A stretch of DNA of 64,000 bases, from assembly GCF_009931695.1 (NCBI RefSeq), contig NZ_CP048000.1, forward strand, positions 5,102,501 to 5,166,500, read 5' to 3'. Of the stretch, positions 54,528 through 63,788 are shown piece after piece. A program made the translations under genes and the position numbers. Source of the stretch: Anaerocolumna sedimenticola (GTDB lineage Bacteria > Bacillota > Clostridia > Lachnospirales > Lachnospiraceae). Position 1 is the first letter of the stretch; each line of letters begins with the position of its first letter. A model generated the notes under the pieces. That model was not told the DNA's origin. It was given only the letters and a program-made list of their open reading frames with translations, and did not search any database.

Positions 54528-57455
54528 TTAAATACTATCATTTCTCAGAGCTTCTCGTAACATCAGCGCATATTCTGAATCATTTTTCCATTTTGGCATA
54601 TTTTCTTTTTCTTTCGCTTTTCCAAGATAGTCCAACAATTCCATAATATCGTTTCTATATTTCCAATATTGATTATTTTCTTCAAACTTTGATTTTAAAT
54701 AATTTCTTCCAGACAATGCATTTTCATCTCTTACAGATACATAGATAGCCATCAAAATATTTCTAATTAAAGATGAACCAAATTTTTCATCATTCATAGC
54801 AGATGACTTATATTCAGAAGCATTTTTTACTCTTACACAATTAGCTTTAGTATTAGCCAACATAGCTGTATAATCTCGTATTCCAAATACCCTTGCAATC
54901 TCTTGATAAGAAGACATTTGTTTATTACCCTTTAATTCTAATTCAATGCCTTTAATATAAAACCTTTCCTCCGCCGTCAATTTCTTCCATACCGATGTCG
55001 ATATTTCAGATGGAACTAAATAATCGTTTGCCTCTTTTCTCGCTATATTAATAAGTTGTGTAACTGGGCTATTTTCTGGATTATTTCTTGCTTTTTGTAA
55101 CTCATACTGAACATCCAATCCCGCAATATTCTTATATGATGTGAGTACTTTTAAAGCTGCAACATATGCTGCTAGTAAATAATCACCATCTGTGAAATCA
55201 GGATTATCATTTTTATCAAGTTCTCGCATTGAATCAATTTGTTCTTTAACAGAATCTCTTATTTCCTCATAAAGTTCATCTTTAAAGATTGTTTCCTCTG
55301 ATGATTGTTTTTTCAAAATCATAAGGACTGTTCCCTTTACATAATTTCCTTGTTTGATACCAACAGCATCTGTTTCAGTTGCTATACACCAGGCAGCGGT
55401 AACTCGTAAACCAGCACTCCATAAAATCATAGATAGTTCTGCCCATACTTTGGTATCTTGATGTGTGAACATAACTATTTGCATACCATTATCTGTCATA
55501 TGTTTGGTAAGATTACTATATACAGCAACCATAGACTCATTAAAAGACTTACCTGTACCTTTTATTGCTAAAGCTCTTTTACTATCTACATACCATTCAG
55601 GAAACGCCTTCAATAATAATGTCCTATCCCAAGCAATAAAAAACTCACTTAACTCAGAATAATTTACAGCATCTGCATATGGAGGATCTGTAATCCATAT
55701 ATTACAATTATAATCTATTAATTTTGCATCCTCTAAAACAACTGTTTTATTAGACTTAATTGGATAATTAACAAAATTTAAATTAGCTACAGTATACAAA
55801 GAGAAACTACTCCTCACTCCATAGTTATACAATGTATTTAACGCTTGATTATAATATGTATTTTCTGTAATTCCTTGTCTTGAGTTTGTTCTCCATCGAC
55901 ATAATTTACTGTTAGAATCACAACATTTATGCAAAATAAGCATACCAATTGCATACTTCTCTTTTGTATCCGCAAGTTGACTTATTGTTTCCGCCATTAT
56001 GCCAATCATCATTAACTGACGTGGATTGAATAGTTGATGCCAATATTTCCATCCTCTTGATCTTTCAAGTTCTATGGTTTTTTCACCATTTTCAATTTCT
56101 GCTATTGGCAAATAGCCTCTTTTTTGCCATTCATCAAAATGACTATTAACATATTCTATAATTTTCTTTTCTCTCTTAAGATCATTTTCTGTTGGAATAG
56201 CATAATATGTATCCCCAAATGGTTTGTCTATTCCTGTTTTTTTTCTAAATACCTCTCTTTGTTTTTTATCCTTTAGTGTAATATATTTAATAGCATATAG
56301 TCTTTCTGTAAATACATCATTGTCTTTAGGTATAAAATCTTTAATATCCCAATCACGTATTTTAGTAGAATCACCACCACCTCGAATAGCCAAAATAGAA
56401 GTTGATTTTCTACAATGCGGACAATTAAGCGCAGCATCTGATACAGTCCCCTTCTTATCAGCCTGTTTTAATTCTTCCTCTGATACATTCATGAGCATTT
56501 TGAAATTATAAGTTTTTGTTTCTGGCTCTTCTATTAATTCAATGATTGACTTGTTATCTACATTAAACACCAACGTAGGTAATAATGGTACTTTATATCC
56601 ACACTCTGGACAAATAATTTCATTACAATATACATAAAATTTCGCTATATCACCATTTTCATTATCTTCTACTTCTAATTTATCAATTTTATCAACTACA
56701 GTATCAAATAATAAATTCTGAAATTCAGTAATTTTATTATAATTATCTGGTGTACTTCCAATCAAATTTAAATCAGACCAAGTAAGTAATCCTGCAATTG
56801 GATTTAAATCAGAAGCTCTTACATCGCATCCCATACGTGCAGGTTCAAATACATTAGACCCACCACCGGCAAAACAATCACCAACTACAACATTTTTTCT
56901 ATACCTTTTAATAGATAATTCATTAACTAATGTTTCTATGCTGTGTGCATTAGTTTCTAAGTGAGCATTTACAAAGTGCCAATTAATATTTTCATCACTC
57001 ATCTGTTCTGATCTAATACAATAAGTCAATTTATCATCATATGATAAGTTTAAAAATGCCATTTCTTGTAGATATTTTTTATCATTAGCTGATAATCTTC
57101 CTTTAATTTTGGGACTATCATTTATAATATTAAAGTATTTTTGTTGGTCTGCCTCTGATATATTTTTATATATTTCTTTTATAGTAATCTGTTTGATTTT
57201 TCTTCTCAGTAAACAATTATTTGACATACCCATTATTTCCAAAAAAACATCCCTATCTTTTTTATAATCATCACTCACTGGTAATAATGCGCCAATTATA
57301 ATTGCCCTGACCATTACTAATGGTTTACGTCCCCACCATTTTCCCAAACCGGTTAAAGTTTGGTCAGCACCTGATTTTCGTTCTTTATAACTCTCTTTAG
57401 ATATTTTCGATACTGGAAACTGTTCTTCTATAAACGATTTTGAATAATCTAACAT
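54528..57455 (-). CDS. DUF1156-type DNA methyltransferase (defence island)
   Basis: 975 residues. The N-terminal DUF1156 region has WWGRKPLVMVRA at 40-51. SAM-binding motif I DCFAGGGSNVFEPARMGC begins at about 193, motif IV DPPY in ITDPPYADAVNYSELS near residue 595, the signature of an N6-adenine or N4-cytosine methylase. Two CxxC pairs (CPECG, CPHCR) within 270-370 form a zinc-ribbon-like insert. The 400-residue C-terminal part has no recognised catalytic motif. It should mark host DNA so that the ATPase/helicase partners spare it (inference from the RM-like layout). Confidence 0.9.
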   Translation of the reverse strand: MLDYSKSFIEEQFPVSKISKESYKERKSGADQTLTGLGKWWGRKPLVMVRAIIIGALLPVSDDYKKDRDVFLEIMGMSNNCLLRRKIKQITIKEIYKNISEADQQKYFNIINDSPKIKGRLSANDKKYLQEMAFLNLSYDDKLTYCIRSEQMSDENINWHFVNAHLETNAHSIETLVNELSIKRYRKNVVVGDCFAGGGSNVFEPARMGCDVRASDLNPIAGLLTWSDLNLIGSTPDNYNKITEFQNLLFDTVVDKIDKLEVEDNENGDIAKFYVYCNEIICPECGYKVPLLPTLVFNVDNKSIIELIEEPETKTYNFKMLMNVSEEELKQADKKGTVSDAALNCPHCRKSTSILAIRGGGDSTKIRDWDIKDFIPKDNDVFTERLYAIKYITLKDKKQREVFRKKTGIDKPFGDTYYAIPTENDLKREKKIIEYVNSHFDEWQKRGYLPIAEIENGEKTIELERSRGWKYWHQLFNPRQLMMIGIMAETISQLADTKEKYAIGMLILHKCCDSNSKLCRWRTNSRQGITENTYYNQALNTLYNYGVRSSFSLYTVANLNFVNYPIKSNKTVVLEDAKLIDYNCNIWITDPPYADAVNYSELSEFFIAWDRTLLLKAFPEWYVDSKRALAIKGTGKSFNESMVAVYSNLTKHMTDNGMQIVMFTHQDTKVWAELSMILWSAGLRVTAAWCIATETDAVGIKQGNYVKGTVLMILKKQSSEETIFKDELYEEIRDSVKEQIDSMRELDKNDNPDFTDGDYLLAAYVAALKVLTSYKNIAGLDVQYELQKARNNPENSPVTQLINIARKEANDYLVPSEISTSVWKKLTAEERFYIKGIELELKGNKQMSSYQEIARVFGIRDYTAMLANTKANCVRVKNASEYKSSAMNDEKFGSSLIRNILMAIYVSVRDENALSGRNYLKSKFEENNQYWKYRNDIMELLDYLGKAKEKENMPKWKNDSEYALMLREALRNDSI

Positions 57456-57471
57456 CTAATTTTCTCCTTAA

Positions 57472-58038
57472 CTATTGTGTCATACTATAAAGAACTTCTG
57501 CGAGATTACCCTGGACATTATTTTCCTTAATTGGATTTTCAGCTAAAGCGTATCTTACAGCTACCCTCCAACCAATATCTCCATCAAACGCACCGCCAGT
57601 ATTAGCATTAGTCATTGTAAACATCCACCAACGCTCTTCCCTACTTAATCCAAGCCAATTTCTTGTAGCTGTTTCTATTACAGAAGGGTCACATTTTTCA
57701 ATTCCCCATAGAAGAAGCATCATTTCTTTCCCTAAAAGCCTTTCTACTGGTATCTGGCCTTTGGTAAATTTCCCCACAATTTTACTATTATATTTTAATG
57801 TTTTATTAAATTCTCGCTCCAAAGCTGTTTGAACAAGCTTCCATTTATTGTAGCTAATTATTACCTTTAATCTACAATTATTCTCAGAGAGTTCACTCAC
57901 TTGTTCTTCTGTATCATCCCAAACAAATCTTTCATATACCATAACATCTGCATTCTGTTTTGCTGGAATGACAACTAAAAAGTGTTGTTTGGTTTCATCT
58001 GGAATATATCCAAATCCAAGTGATTTTATTTTTGCCAT
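57472..58038 (-). CDS. DUF3780-family protein (defence island)
   Basis: 188 residues from ATG 58038 (MAKIKSLGFGYIPDETKQHF), with AAAAGGAG 6 nt before; the frame opens at 58080. It matches the DUF3780 pattern with FLVVIPAKQNADVMVYERF, IEKCDPSVIETATRNWLGLSREERWWM and GAFDGDIGWRVAVRYAL. No catalytic residues are known. It sits between the DUF499 ATPase (42-bp gap) and DUF1156 methylase (16-bp gap); these three families recur together, so it is probably a structural or specificity partner. Confidence 0.88.
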   Translation of the reverse strand: MAKIKSLGFGYIPDETKQHFLVVIPAKQNADVMVYERFVWDDTEEQVSELSENNCRLKVIISYNKWKLVQTALEREFNKTLKYNSKIVGKFTKGQIPVERLLGKEMMLLLWGIEKCDPSVIETATRNWLGLSREERWWMFTMTNANTGGAFDGDIGWRVAVRYALAENPIKENNVQGNLAEVLYSMTQ

Positions 58039-58080
58039 AAAAATACTCCTTTTACTGCTGAACTTTTCCAAAATAATCAT

Positions 58081-61000
58081 TTAATTCTTCCTTACGTTCA
58101 GCCACCCAATCTTCAAAATCTTGTCCAGTTTTGAAGATTGATTTTTTGTTTCTATCTGAATATCAATATCTACATCATTCATAAGTTTCACTTTAAAATC
58201 TCTAATAACTGCTAATATACTTTCAGATGAACATGTGACATCCTTTCCTCCACAAAGTAATTCAACAAAATTATTATCATTGCCACGTTCTTGTATTCCC
58301 AATTTTACCTCACTAAACAATGCATTATGATTTCTATACAAATCTAATAATGCGTATGTTTCAACGGCATTAGTTGCACTAATCTTCCTAATTAAGGTCA
58401 CTTCTGTTAATTTATTAATAATTAATTCCTGTTTATCATCCAACTGATCAGGAATTTCAGTGGATAAAATTTCTGAACAAATACCAATTGTGGAACTATC
58501 TGCAACTACTTGTAATAATCTCGCTCCTCGTGGAATTATAAATGGAAGAACGTAATTTGCACCCTCATTTTTAGGATTTGAACCATTTGTAGTATATAAT
58601 ATTTTTACTTTTTTGCTATCCGCTTTTAATTCACACATTTTATTTCCGTTATCATCATAAAAACGATATTGTAAATGTACAGATTTAGTCCATTCTATAG
58701 ATAATCCTAAAGGATGTTTCTCAGTTGAATCTACACATAAAAATGATAGTTTTAATTCATCTGTTTTGAATTCATCTAACTTATTAACTTTCGAAGACGC
58801 AGTTGTTGCTGGTTGATTTATTTCGTAATAAACTATATCCCCATTCTTCGGAATAATTTTTAATGTAACATCTCCTGTTTCTGATTCTCTATAAAGTTCC
58901 CTAACGCTTACGGTTGTTTCTGGAAGAGGTGGTTCCTTATCAACTATACCATTTTCTTCTGTCCATCTTCCCATACTTATATACTTATTTTTTTCATCCG
59001 AAAGTGATGATGGTTTATACCACTGCCATGATTCTGTTTCCGCTGCCCTCTGTAAAACATCACGCCATAACATTTGACGAGCTGTAAATATTCTTGCTTC
59101 TATCTTTTGTCTAAATTCATCTGTAGATGTATCCATCAAAAACTTTTCTACTGATATCAAAAGATCTCGAATTTGTTTTTCCGCATTAAAACTATTTTCT
59201 GTAAAATTCATTGTAATTTCTTGGCTTCTAATTCCCTTACGAGTTGGATAATATAATGTTACAAAAGTTTCTTTAATTGCAGATGATAATTTTAAATTTG
59301 TTTTTATCTGAATATCAGATGCTAAAATATACTGACTATCTGTCTCAGCTACATGCTCTTCATACTTTAATCTATGAATAATAGTATTAATAGCTTTATG
59401 CTCTTTGGCAGATTCATATAATACATTCATGGTGTCATGATTTCCAGAAAGAAACATTACCCTATTTTTCAGATTAGTTCCGCTGTAAAATGTATTTAAA
59501 TCTGGATGTAACCCTCCACCAGAAACGTTTGGTTCAAATACAACAAGAGTAATTTTATCATTTGATAAGTTAATCTCATCGATTGCAGGAAATACCAATA
59601 CATTTTGGTAACAATCCCTTACCGTTGGTTTTAATTTGTCTTCTAACAATTTTTTTATTTCTTGTTTTGCAATGTCAAGCGTGTATGAATCAACTGTATT
59701 TCTCATTTCTGCATTAATATTTTTAATGTCTTTGTAGAAATATCTTCCTTCCTTATCTACATATAAATACCAAGCTTTTGTCTTATATTCCGTAATTAAC
59801 ATCTTTATATCTGTTAAGTCCTTTTCAGGAGCAGCAACTATACCAATAATTTCAGGTTCAGATAGTCCCTGTAAAACACCTGTCACATCTCCAAGTGAAG
59901 AAAAAAGTAATAATTTGCTTATATCAATAATTGTATCATTTTTCATTTCACGGGACATCTCTTCCGCAACTCCTCTTCCAGCGCTTATAATATCGTGTGC
60001 TACAGCCACGGTAAGCTTCGGTTTAATGTCACGAATCATAGAAGACATATCTGTATCATTTAAATCAAAATCATATGGATTAATTAAATATTGATGAGCT
60101 GCCTTTGGGTCAGAACCTTCAAATAAATTTTTTACCATCTGACGAGATAATCTAATAAATCCTCTTGTTTGCTGGAAATTACTGTTTTCCTTGAATCTTG
60201 CAAATAAATCCTTTATTGACAAATGAAATGGATAAGTATCCATTATGCCTGAATAAGTAGTGTCAGCATTAGCATTTGTTGATCCAACCTGTCGCTGTTT
60301 ATTCACAGTATCCTTATATGCTGTTGCTATTACTTTTACTTCTGCCTCATCTGGAAGTTTTTTAAATAATCGCTTTCTCAAAATCATATATAAATCATCT
60401 GACGTAGCACGTACAGGTTCGATATTTTTAGCAGAACGTGAGATCTCAGAATCCAGATTTTTAAATGATCTTTGAATTAACTGGCTACCAACCTCATATG
60501 TTACTTTTAAATCTGCAATAATAATGCAAACATTAGCTAACTCAGCTTTTCCTACAGCATTGAAAAGATTTGATAATGCTGTTACCGTCATAGTGGCAAG
60601 AGTACCATCACCTATCTGTTTTGTTTGGGCATATTCCATGTATGTTGGAAGCTCATCTAATAGAATTAGTAAAGGAGAACCTTTCAATAACTCAACCCAA
60701 GCTGACTGACCTGGCGCTTCTAACGGAGAATAATAATTATTAAACTGTTCTCTTTTTCCTAATTGAGTTGCAATTTCTCCCCAAATACCATATGGTATAT
60801 CATTGTTTCTTCCTGTATATGCAACTACTCTAATTTCATCTTGTACATTTTCTATTTTACTTCCAAGAATTTTTTTCCTAAGTGATGGATTCTGAGCTAA
60901 CAATCCAAGTGAAATCATAGCATGAGATTTACCACCACCCATATTCTGAGTCAATCGAATAATCCCGTTTGCACCTTTTCCAGCGAATCTTCTAAATGCA

Positions 61001-61164
61001 GAATCATACATACTTTCCATACCTTCTGTTACGTATGTTTCTTCGAAAAACTCTTTTGCATCAATACTACCATTTTTTAAATTGTCAAGATCTAATACAT
61101 CTTCCCTGTTCATCCCTTCAAACACATTTTCACGAGGAATACATAATTCTTTTAATGTTTTCAC
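58081..61164 (-). CDS. DUF499-family P-loop ATPase (defence island)
   Basis: About 1027 residues from GTG 61164, which has GGAGG 8 nt upstream; the ATG at 61179 contains that site. Walker A QNMGGGKSHAM at about 74-84 and Walker B LLILLDELPTY at about 165-175 are AAA+/STAND-like. VVAYTGRNNDIPYGIWGEIA is typical of DUF499 (once called predicted ATPase). The C-terminal 300 residues are beta-rich (ILYTTNGSNPKNEGANY is a chitobiase-like/FN3-like segment). It is the first gene of the four-gene operon and probably the motor or scaffold. Promoter at 61233-61260. Confidence 0.9.
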   Translation of the reverse strand: MKTLKELCIPRENVFEGMNREDVLDLDNLKNGSIDAKEFFEETYVTEGMESMYDSAFRRFAGKGANGIIRLTQNMGGGKSHAMISLGLLAQNPSLRKKILGSKIENVQDEIRVVAYTGRNNDIPYGIWGEIATQLGKREQFNNYYSPLEAPGQSAWVELLKGSPLLILLDELPTYMEYAQTKQIGDGTLATMTVTALSNLFNAVGKAELANVCIIIADLKVTYEVGSQLIQRSFKNLDSEISRSAKNIEPVRATSDDLYMILRKRLFKKLPDEAEVKVIATAYKDTVNKQRQVGSTNANADTTYSGIMDTYPFHLSIKDLFARFKENSNFQQTRGFIRLSRQMVKNLFEGSDPKAAHQYLINPYDFDLNDTDMSSMIRDIKPKLTVAVAHDIISAGRGVAEEMSREMKNDTIIDISKLLLFSSLGDVTGVLQGLSEPEIIGIVAAPEKDLTDIKMLITEYKTKAWYLYVDKEGRYFYKDIKNINAEMRNTVDSYTLDIAKQEIKKLLEDKLKPTVRDCYQNVLVFPAIDEINLSNDKITLVVFEPNVSGGGLHPDLNTFYSGTNLKNRVMFLSGNHDTMNVLYESAKEHKAINTIIHRLKYEEHVAETDSQYILASDIQIKTNLKLSSAIKETFVTLYYPTRKGIRSQEITMNFTENSFNAEKQIRDLLISVEKFLMDTSTDEFRQKIEARIFTARQMLWRDVLQRAAETESWQWYKPSSLSDEKNKYISMGRWTEENGIVDKEPPLPETTVSVRELYRESETGDVTLKIIPKNGDIVYYEINQPATTASSKVNKLDEFKTDELKLSFLCVDSTEKHPLGLSIEWTKSVHLQYRFYDDNGNKMCELKADSKKVKILYTTNGSNPKNEGANYVLPFIIPRGARLLQVVADSSTIGICSEILSTEIPDQLDDKQELIINKLTEVTLIRKISATNAVETYALLDLYRNHNALFSEVKLGIQERGNDNNFVELLCGGKDVTCSSESILAVIRDFKVKLMNDVDIDIQIETKNQSSKLDKILKIGWLNVRKN

Positions 61165-61232
61165 TATCTGTACCTCCACATAACGTTTATGTAATTATAA
61201 GCATTCACTTTCCTTTGTCATTTTCTATTTCT

Positions 61233-61260
61233 ATCATACTATAACAAATAGAATTTACAA
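61233..61260 (-). promoter_or_regulatory. Promoter of the defence operon
   Basis: On the minus strand TTGTAA (61255-61260), 16-bp spacer and TATGAT (61233-61238), giving a leader of about 60 nt before the GTG start at 61164. Confidence 0.6.
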
Positions 61261-61274
61261 ATATAGTACTTACA

Positions 61275-61508
61275 CTATGTATTAAATTTTATTTTTACTG
61301 CATCACTTATTTCACAATCTAATTCCTTACTAATTCGTTCTATAACAGCAAATATAACAGATTTACCTTTAAAAATCTTTGTTACCATTCTACTACTTAT
61401 GTTTATACATTCACACAGTTCACTCTTATTACTTATTCCATTGTCTTCCACAAATTGTAAAGTGTTATTGTTATATCTGTTTTTCTTGTATTCTTTAGCT
61501 AACTGATT
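61275..61508 (-). pseudogene. Degraded HTH (Cro/CI, HTH_26-like) regulator fragment
   Basis: Frame ending TAG 61275-61277 encodes about 75 residues containing FVEDNGISNKSELCECINIS, SRMVTKIFKGKSVIFAVIER and ISKELDCEISDAVKI, the pattern of small HTH_26 proteins often found beside defence genes. No ATG begins this frame before the conserved region; a short ATG frame MSESGKIKMLYMKSVS ends just upstream in another frame, so a frameshift separated them. It probably was the regulator of the operon. The following 230 bp (61509-61741) contain a GC-richer stretch (about 61677-61730) with no recognised content. Confidence 0.6.
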
Positions 61509-61741
61509 TCATGTATAACATTTTAATTTTACCACTTTCACTCATTATTTACAAATTCATTCTTTACAATTTAGAACATCTTATAATGCAAAAGATTCAT
61601 GCGTATGAATTATAATGACATAGATTTAACTTCATACAAAAAGGAACAGATTATTTTTCTTTTTATATACCTGTAAAAGTGGACGGTACTGCTACGCGAT
61701 CTGTGTGAATCACCAAAAAGCTGTAGGACGAGAAGTAGATC

Positions 61742-62586
61742 TTATAAATGTAAATTAATTAATAACTTTTCTTCCAATCCATTCTTATATATGTAAAGCA
61801 ATCGTTTCCTGTCAAAAACAGGATTTACATCATGTATTATGCTATGATGATAGGACATACAATCATCTGATTAGATGCATCATTATTTAAACTTTTCACA
61901 AAATATTCAATATGATGAGTTTCACAAATATGTGCGCCATAGCCTTCTCCAATCAACATTCCACATATCTGGCATCGATAGCCATATAATAATTTCAGAT
62001 TATCTCCAATCTTCTTATTCAGCTTTCTAATTTTAACAGTTCGTTCAGTTTCAATAATTGATGCTTCCGAATCATCTATTTCGTAGTTAAAACTATTTTC
62101 CATTACACGCTCCTGCTGCCCGTGAATCAAAGTTTTGTATTCATAAATATCCTCTGCAACAATTGGCTCTAAAATATAGGTATCATCATATTCTGTAGTA
62201 TAAATAGCCAAATATTCCTTATATTCCTCGGGTAGTTTTATCATACTATTATCGCCATTTTCTTTCCTAATGTCTCTTTGGTTAACTATATACTGATAAC
62301 TCTTTGAAAAATATATCTTCATTACATCTGCAAACTCTTTATTATACCTAATCTGTAATGTATCTTTTTTTCGTTTAAATTTCTTGTCAAAGTTTACATT
62401 AATGATTCTTGCTTTATAGGATTTAGCATTTAGGTATAAATAAATATCCTTACTTTCTCCCCTTTGAAGGAAACGGTTCATTTTCATACCAAAGATAACC
62501 TGGTTATCAACAGGAAGCGTTAGCCCCCAATTAAACAGTGACCAGTCTGCCTCTTTTTTATATACATAATCTTCAGTTGTTATCAC
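61742..62586 (-). pseudogene. HNH endonuclease gene frameshifted inside the HNH motif
   Basis: 249 in-frame residues run to a stop at 61837 with the end NQMIVCPIIIA. One base inserted near 61850-61853 restores CPNHHSIIHDVNP and continues 35 codons to TAA 61742. CxxC (YRCQICG) and ETHHIEYFVKSLNND match the usual C-terminal HNH segment. The N-terminal 200 residues (LFNWGLTLPVDNQVIFGMKM) resemble the DNA-recognition parts of restriction-type HNH proteins. In the current sequence the metal-binding Asn/His pair is lost, so no nuclease activity is expected unless this is a sequencing error. Confidence 0.8.
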
Positions 62587-62664
62587 TATTCAAATTCCTT
62601 CCTTTCATTCTTATCAATTCACTAATTTAAGATTTTAAAGTTTGAATTTATAAAACCTGCTTTT

Positions 62665-63654
62665 TCAGGGAATCCAGATCTCGTCATACCCATTACACTT
62701 AGCCCAATAGTATATGTAACGCAATTTTTGCTTTTTATATGATGCAAATCCTCTTAAGGGAGCCTGTATCTCTTCCTGTAATTGTTCATTCCGGATAATG
62801 AGGTTTTCCACATAATTATCCGGGGTTAACTTATCTGATTTTTTTAAATTACATTCCGGGCAAGCTAAAACCAGATTCCAGATATTATCATCTTTGATAA
62901 ATGACCAAGGAATGAAATGATCCACATGTATCTTGCCTTCTTTCAGTTCTTTTCCACAATAGAAACATTTTCGTTCCTCAAACTCATCAAAAAGAATTTT
63001 CCGGTAATATGATAGATCGTTTCTTAGTGTAATTGTATCAAGGTTATTCAATAAATTTCTTATCACCATGTCTTCATTTACCTTTTCCAGAAATTTCGCC
63101 CACTCGAAGTAATTCATTTTCTCTAATATTTTTTTGTGCTTAGTCATAAAGGCATAAGCTATGGGGTTTAACTGGATATATTCTGCCTTTTTTGAAAAGG
63201 AATATAAAACGTCTCCGGAATCTCTAAATAATGCACCAACAACATTCTCCTTACATTTCATCTTCACCTTATGACATATTCGAAGTTTAACCTCATCCGA
63301 AAGTACTTCAAAACTAACATCTCTTATAATTTCCTCTTTTTCTAAAGCGTCTTTTAATATTCTCTCTAAAGCAGTTTCTCTATCATTTTTTGTCTTTGCT
63401 TTCTGACGTAAATTATATTTTAAAACCAAATTCCAATAAATCTCGGTAAATTTATAAAACAATTGATCAAAAGTTAATATAAGGTTGTCATCAGTGTTAT
63501 AGAGGCTGTCCAAAATTGATTTAAAGAAACCAAATTTATAACTTGTATCATGTACTGCCTTATTTGAAAACATGGAACTAAAACCAGACCAAAAATCATC
63601 TTCAGTTAACTGTTTCTTTATAAAATATCCTTCATTAAGATCATATCCAGCCAT
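62665..63654 (-). CDS. HNH endonuclease domain protein
   Basis: 329 residues. The C-terminal HNH domain (about 232-290) has CFYCGKEL, HVDHFIPWSF and LVLACPECNLKKSD, with all zinc Cys and the His/Asp/Asn catalytic elements present. The N-terminal 230 residues are helical and not recognised (LFYKFTEIYWNLVLKYNLR). Likely a restriction-type or antiphage nuclease by neighbourhood. It lies 78 bp upstream of the frameshifted HNH gene, same direction. Confidence 0.82.
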   Translation of the reverse strand: MAGYDLNEGYFIKKQLTEDDFWSGFSSMFSNKAVHDTSYKFGFFKSILDSLYNTDDNLILTFDQLFYKFTEIYWNLVLKYNLRQKAKTKNDRETALERILKDALEKEEIIRDVSFEVLSDEVKLRICHKVKMKCKENVVGALFRDSGDVLYSFSKKAEYIQLNPIAYAFMTKHKKILEKMNYFEWAKFLEKVNEDMVIRNLLNNLDTITLRNDLSYYRKILFDEFEERKCFYCGKELKEGKIHVDHFIPWSFIKDDNIWNLVLACPECNLKKSDKLTPDNYVENLIIRNEQLQEEIQAPLRGFASYKKQKLRYIYYWAKCNGYDEIWIP

Positions 63655-63788
63655 AATTTAATCACCTATAAATATAAATATTTTCTGGAGTTCTACGAAC
63701 AGCAAATAAATATTACTTTGATAATCTTTATATATAGTTTGCTCATTAGCTTAACCGTTTGGTTAATAATTATATTTACTAATGCTTA

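Noticed and set aside
51774..61164. Assignment to BREX or DISARM
   Set aside because: No PglZ, BrxC, BrxL, DrmA or DrmB protein is present; only a methylase and helicase are shared in general type.
61677..61740. GC-richer stretch as a recombinase or IS end
   Set aside because: No inverted repeat, target duplication or readable protein; left as unexplained sequence.
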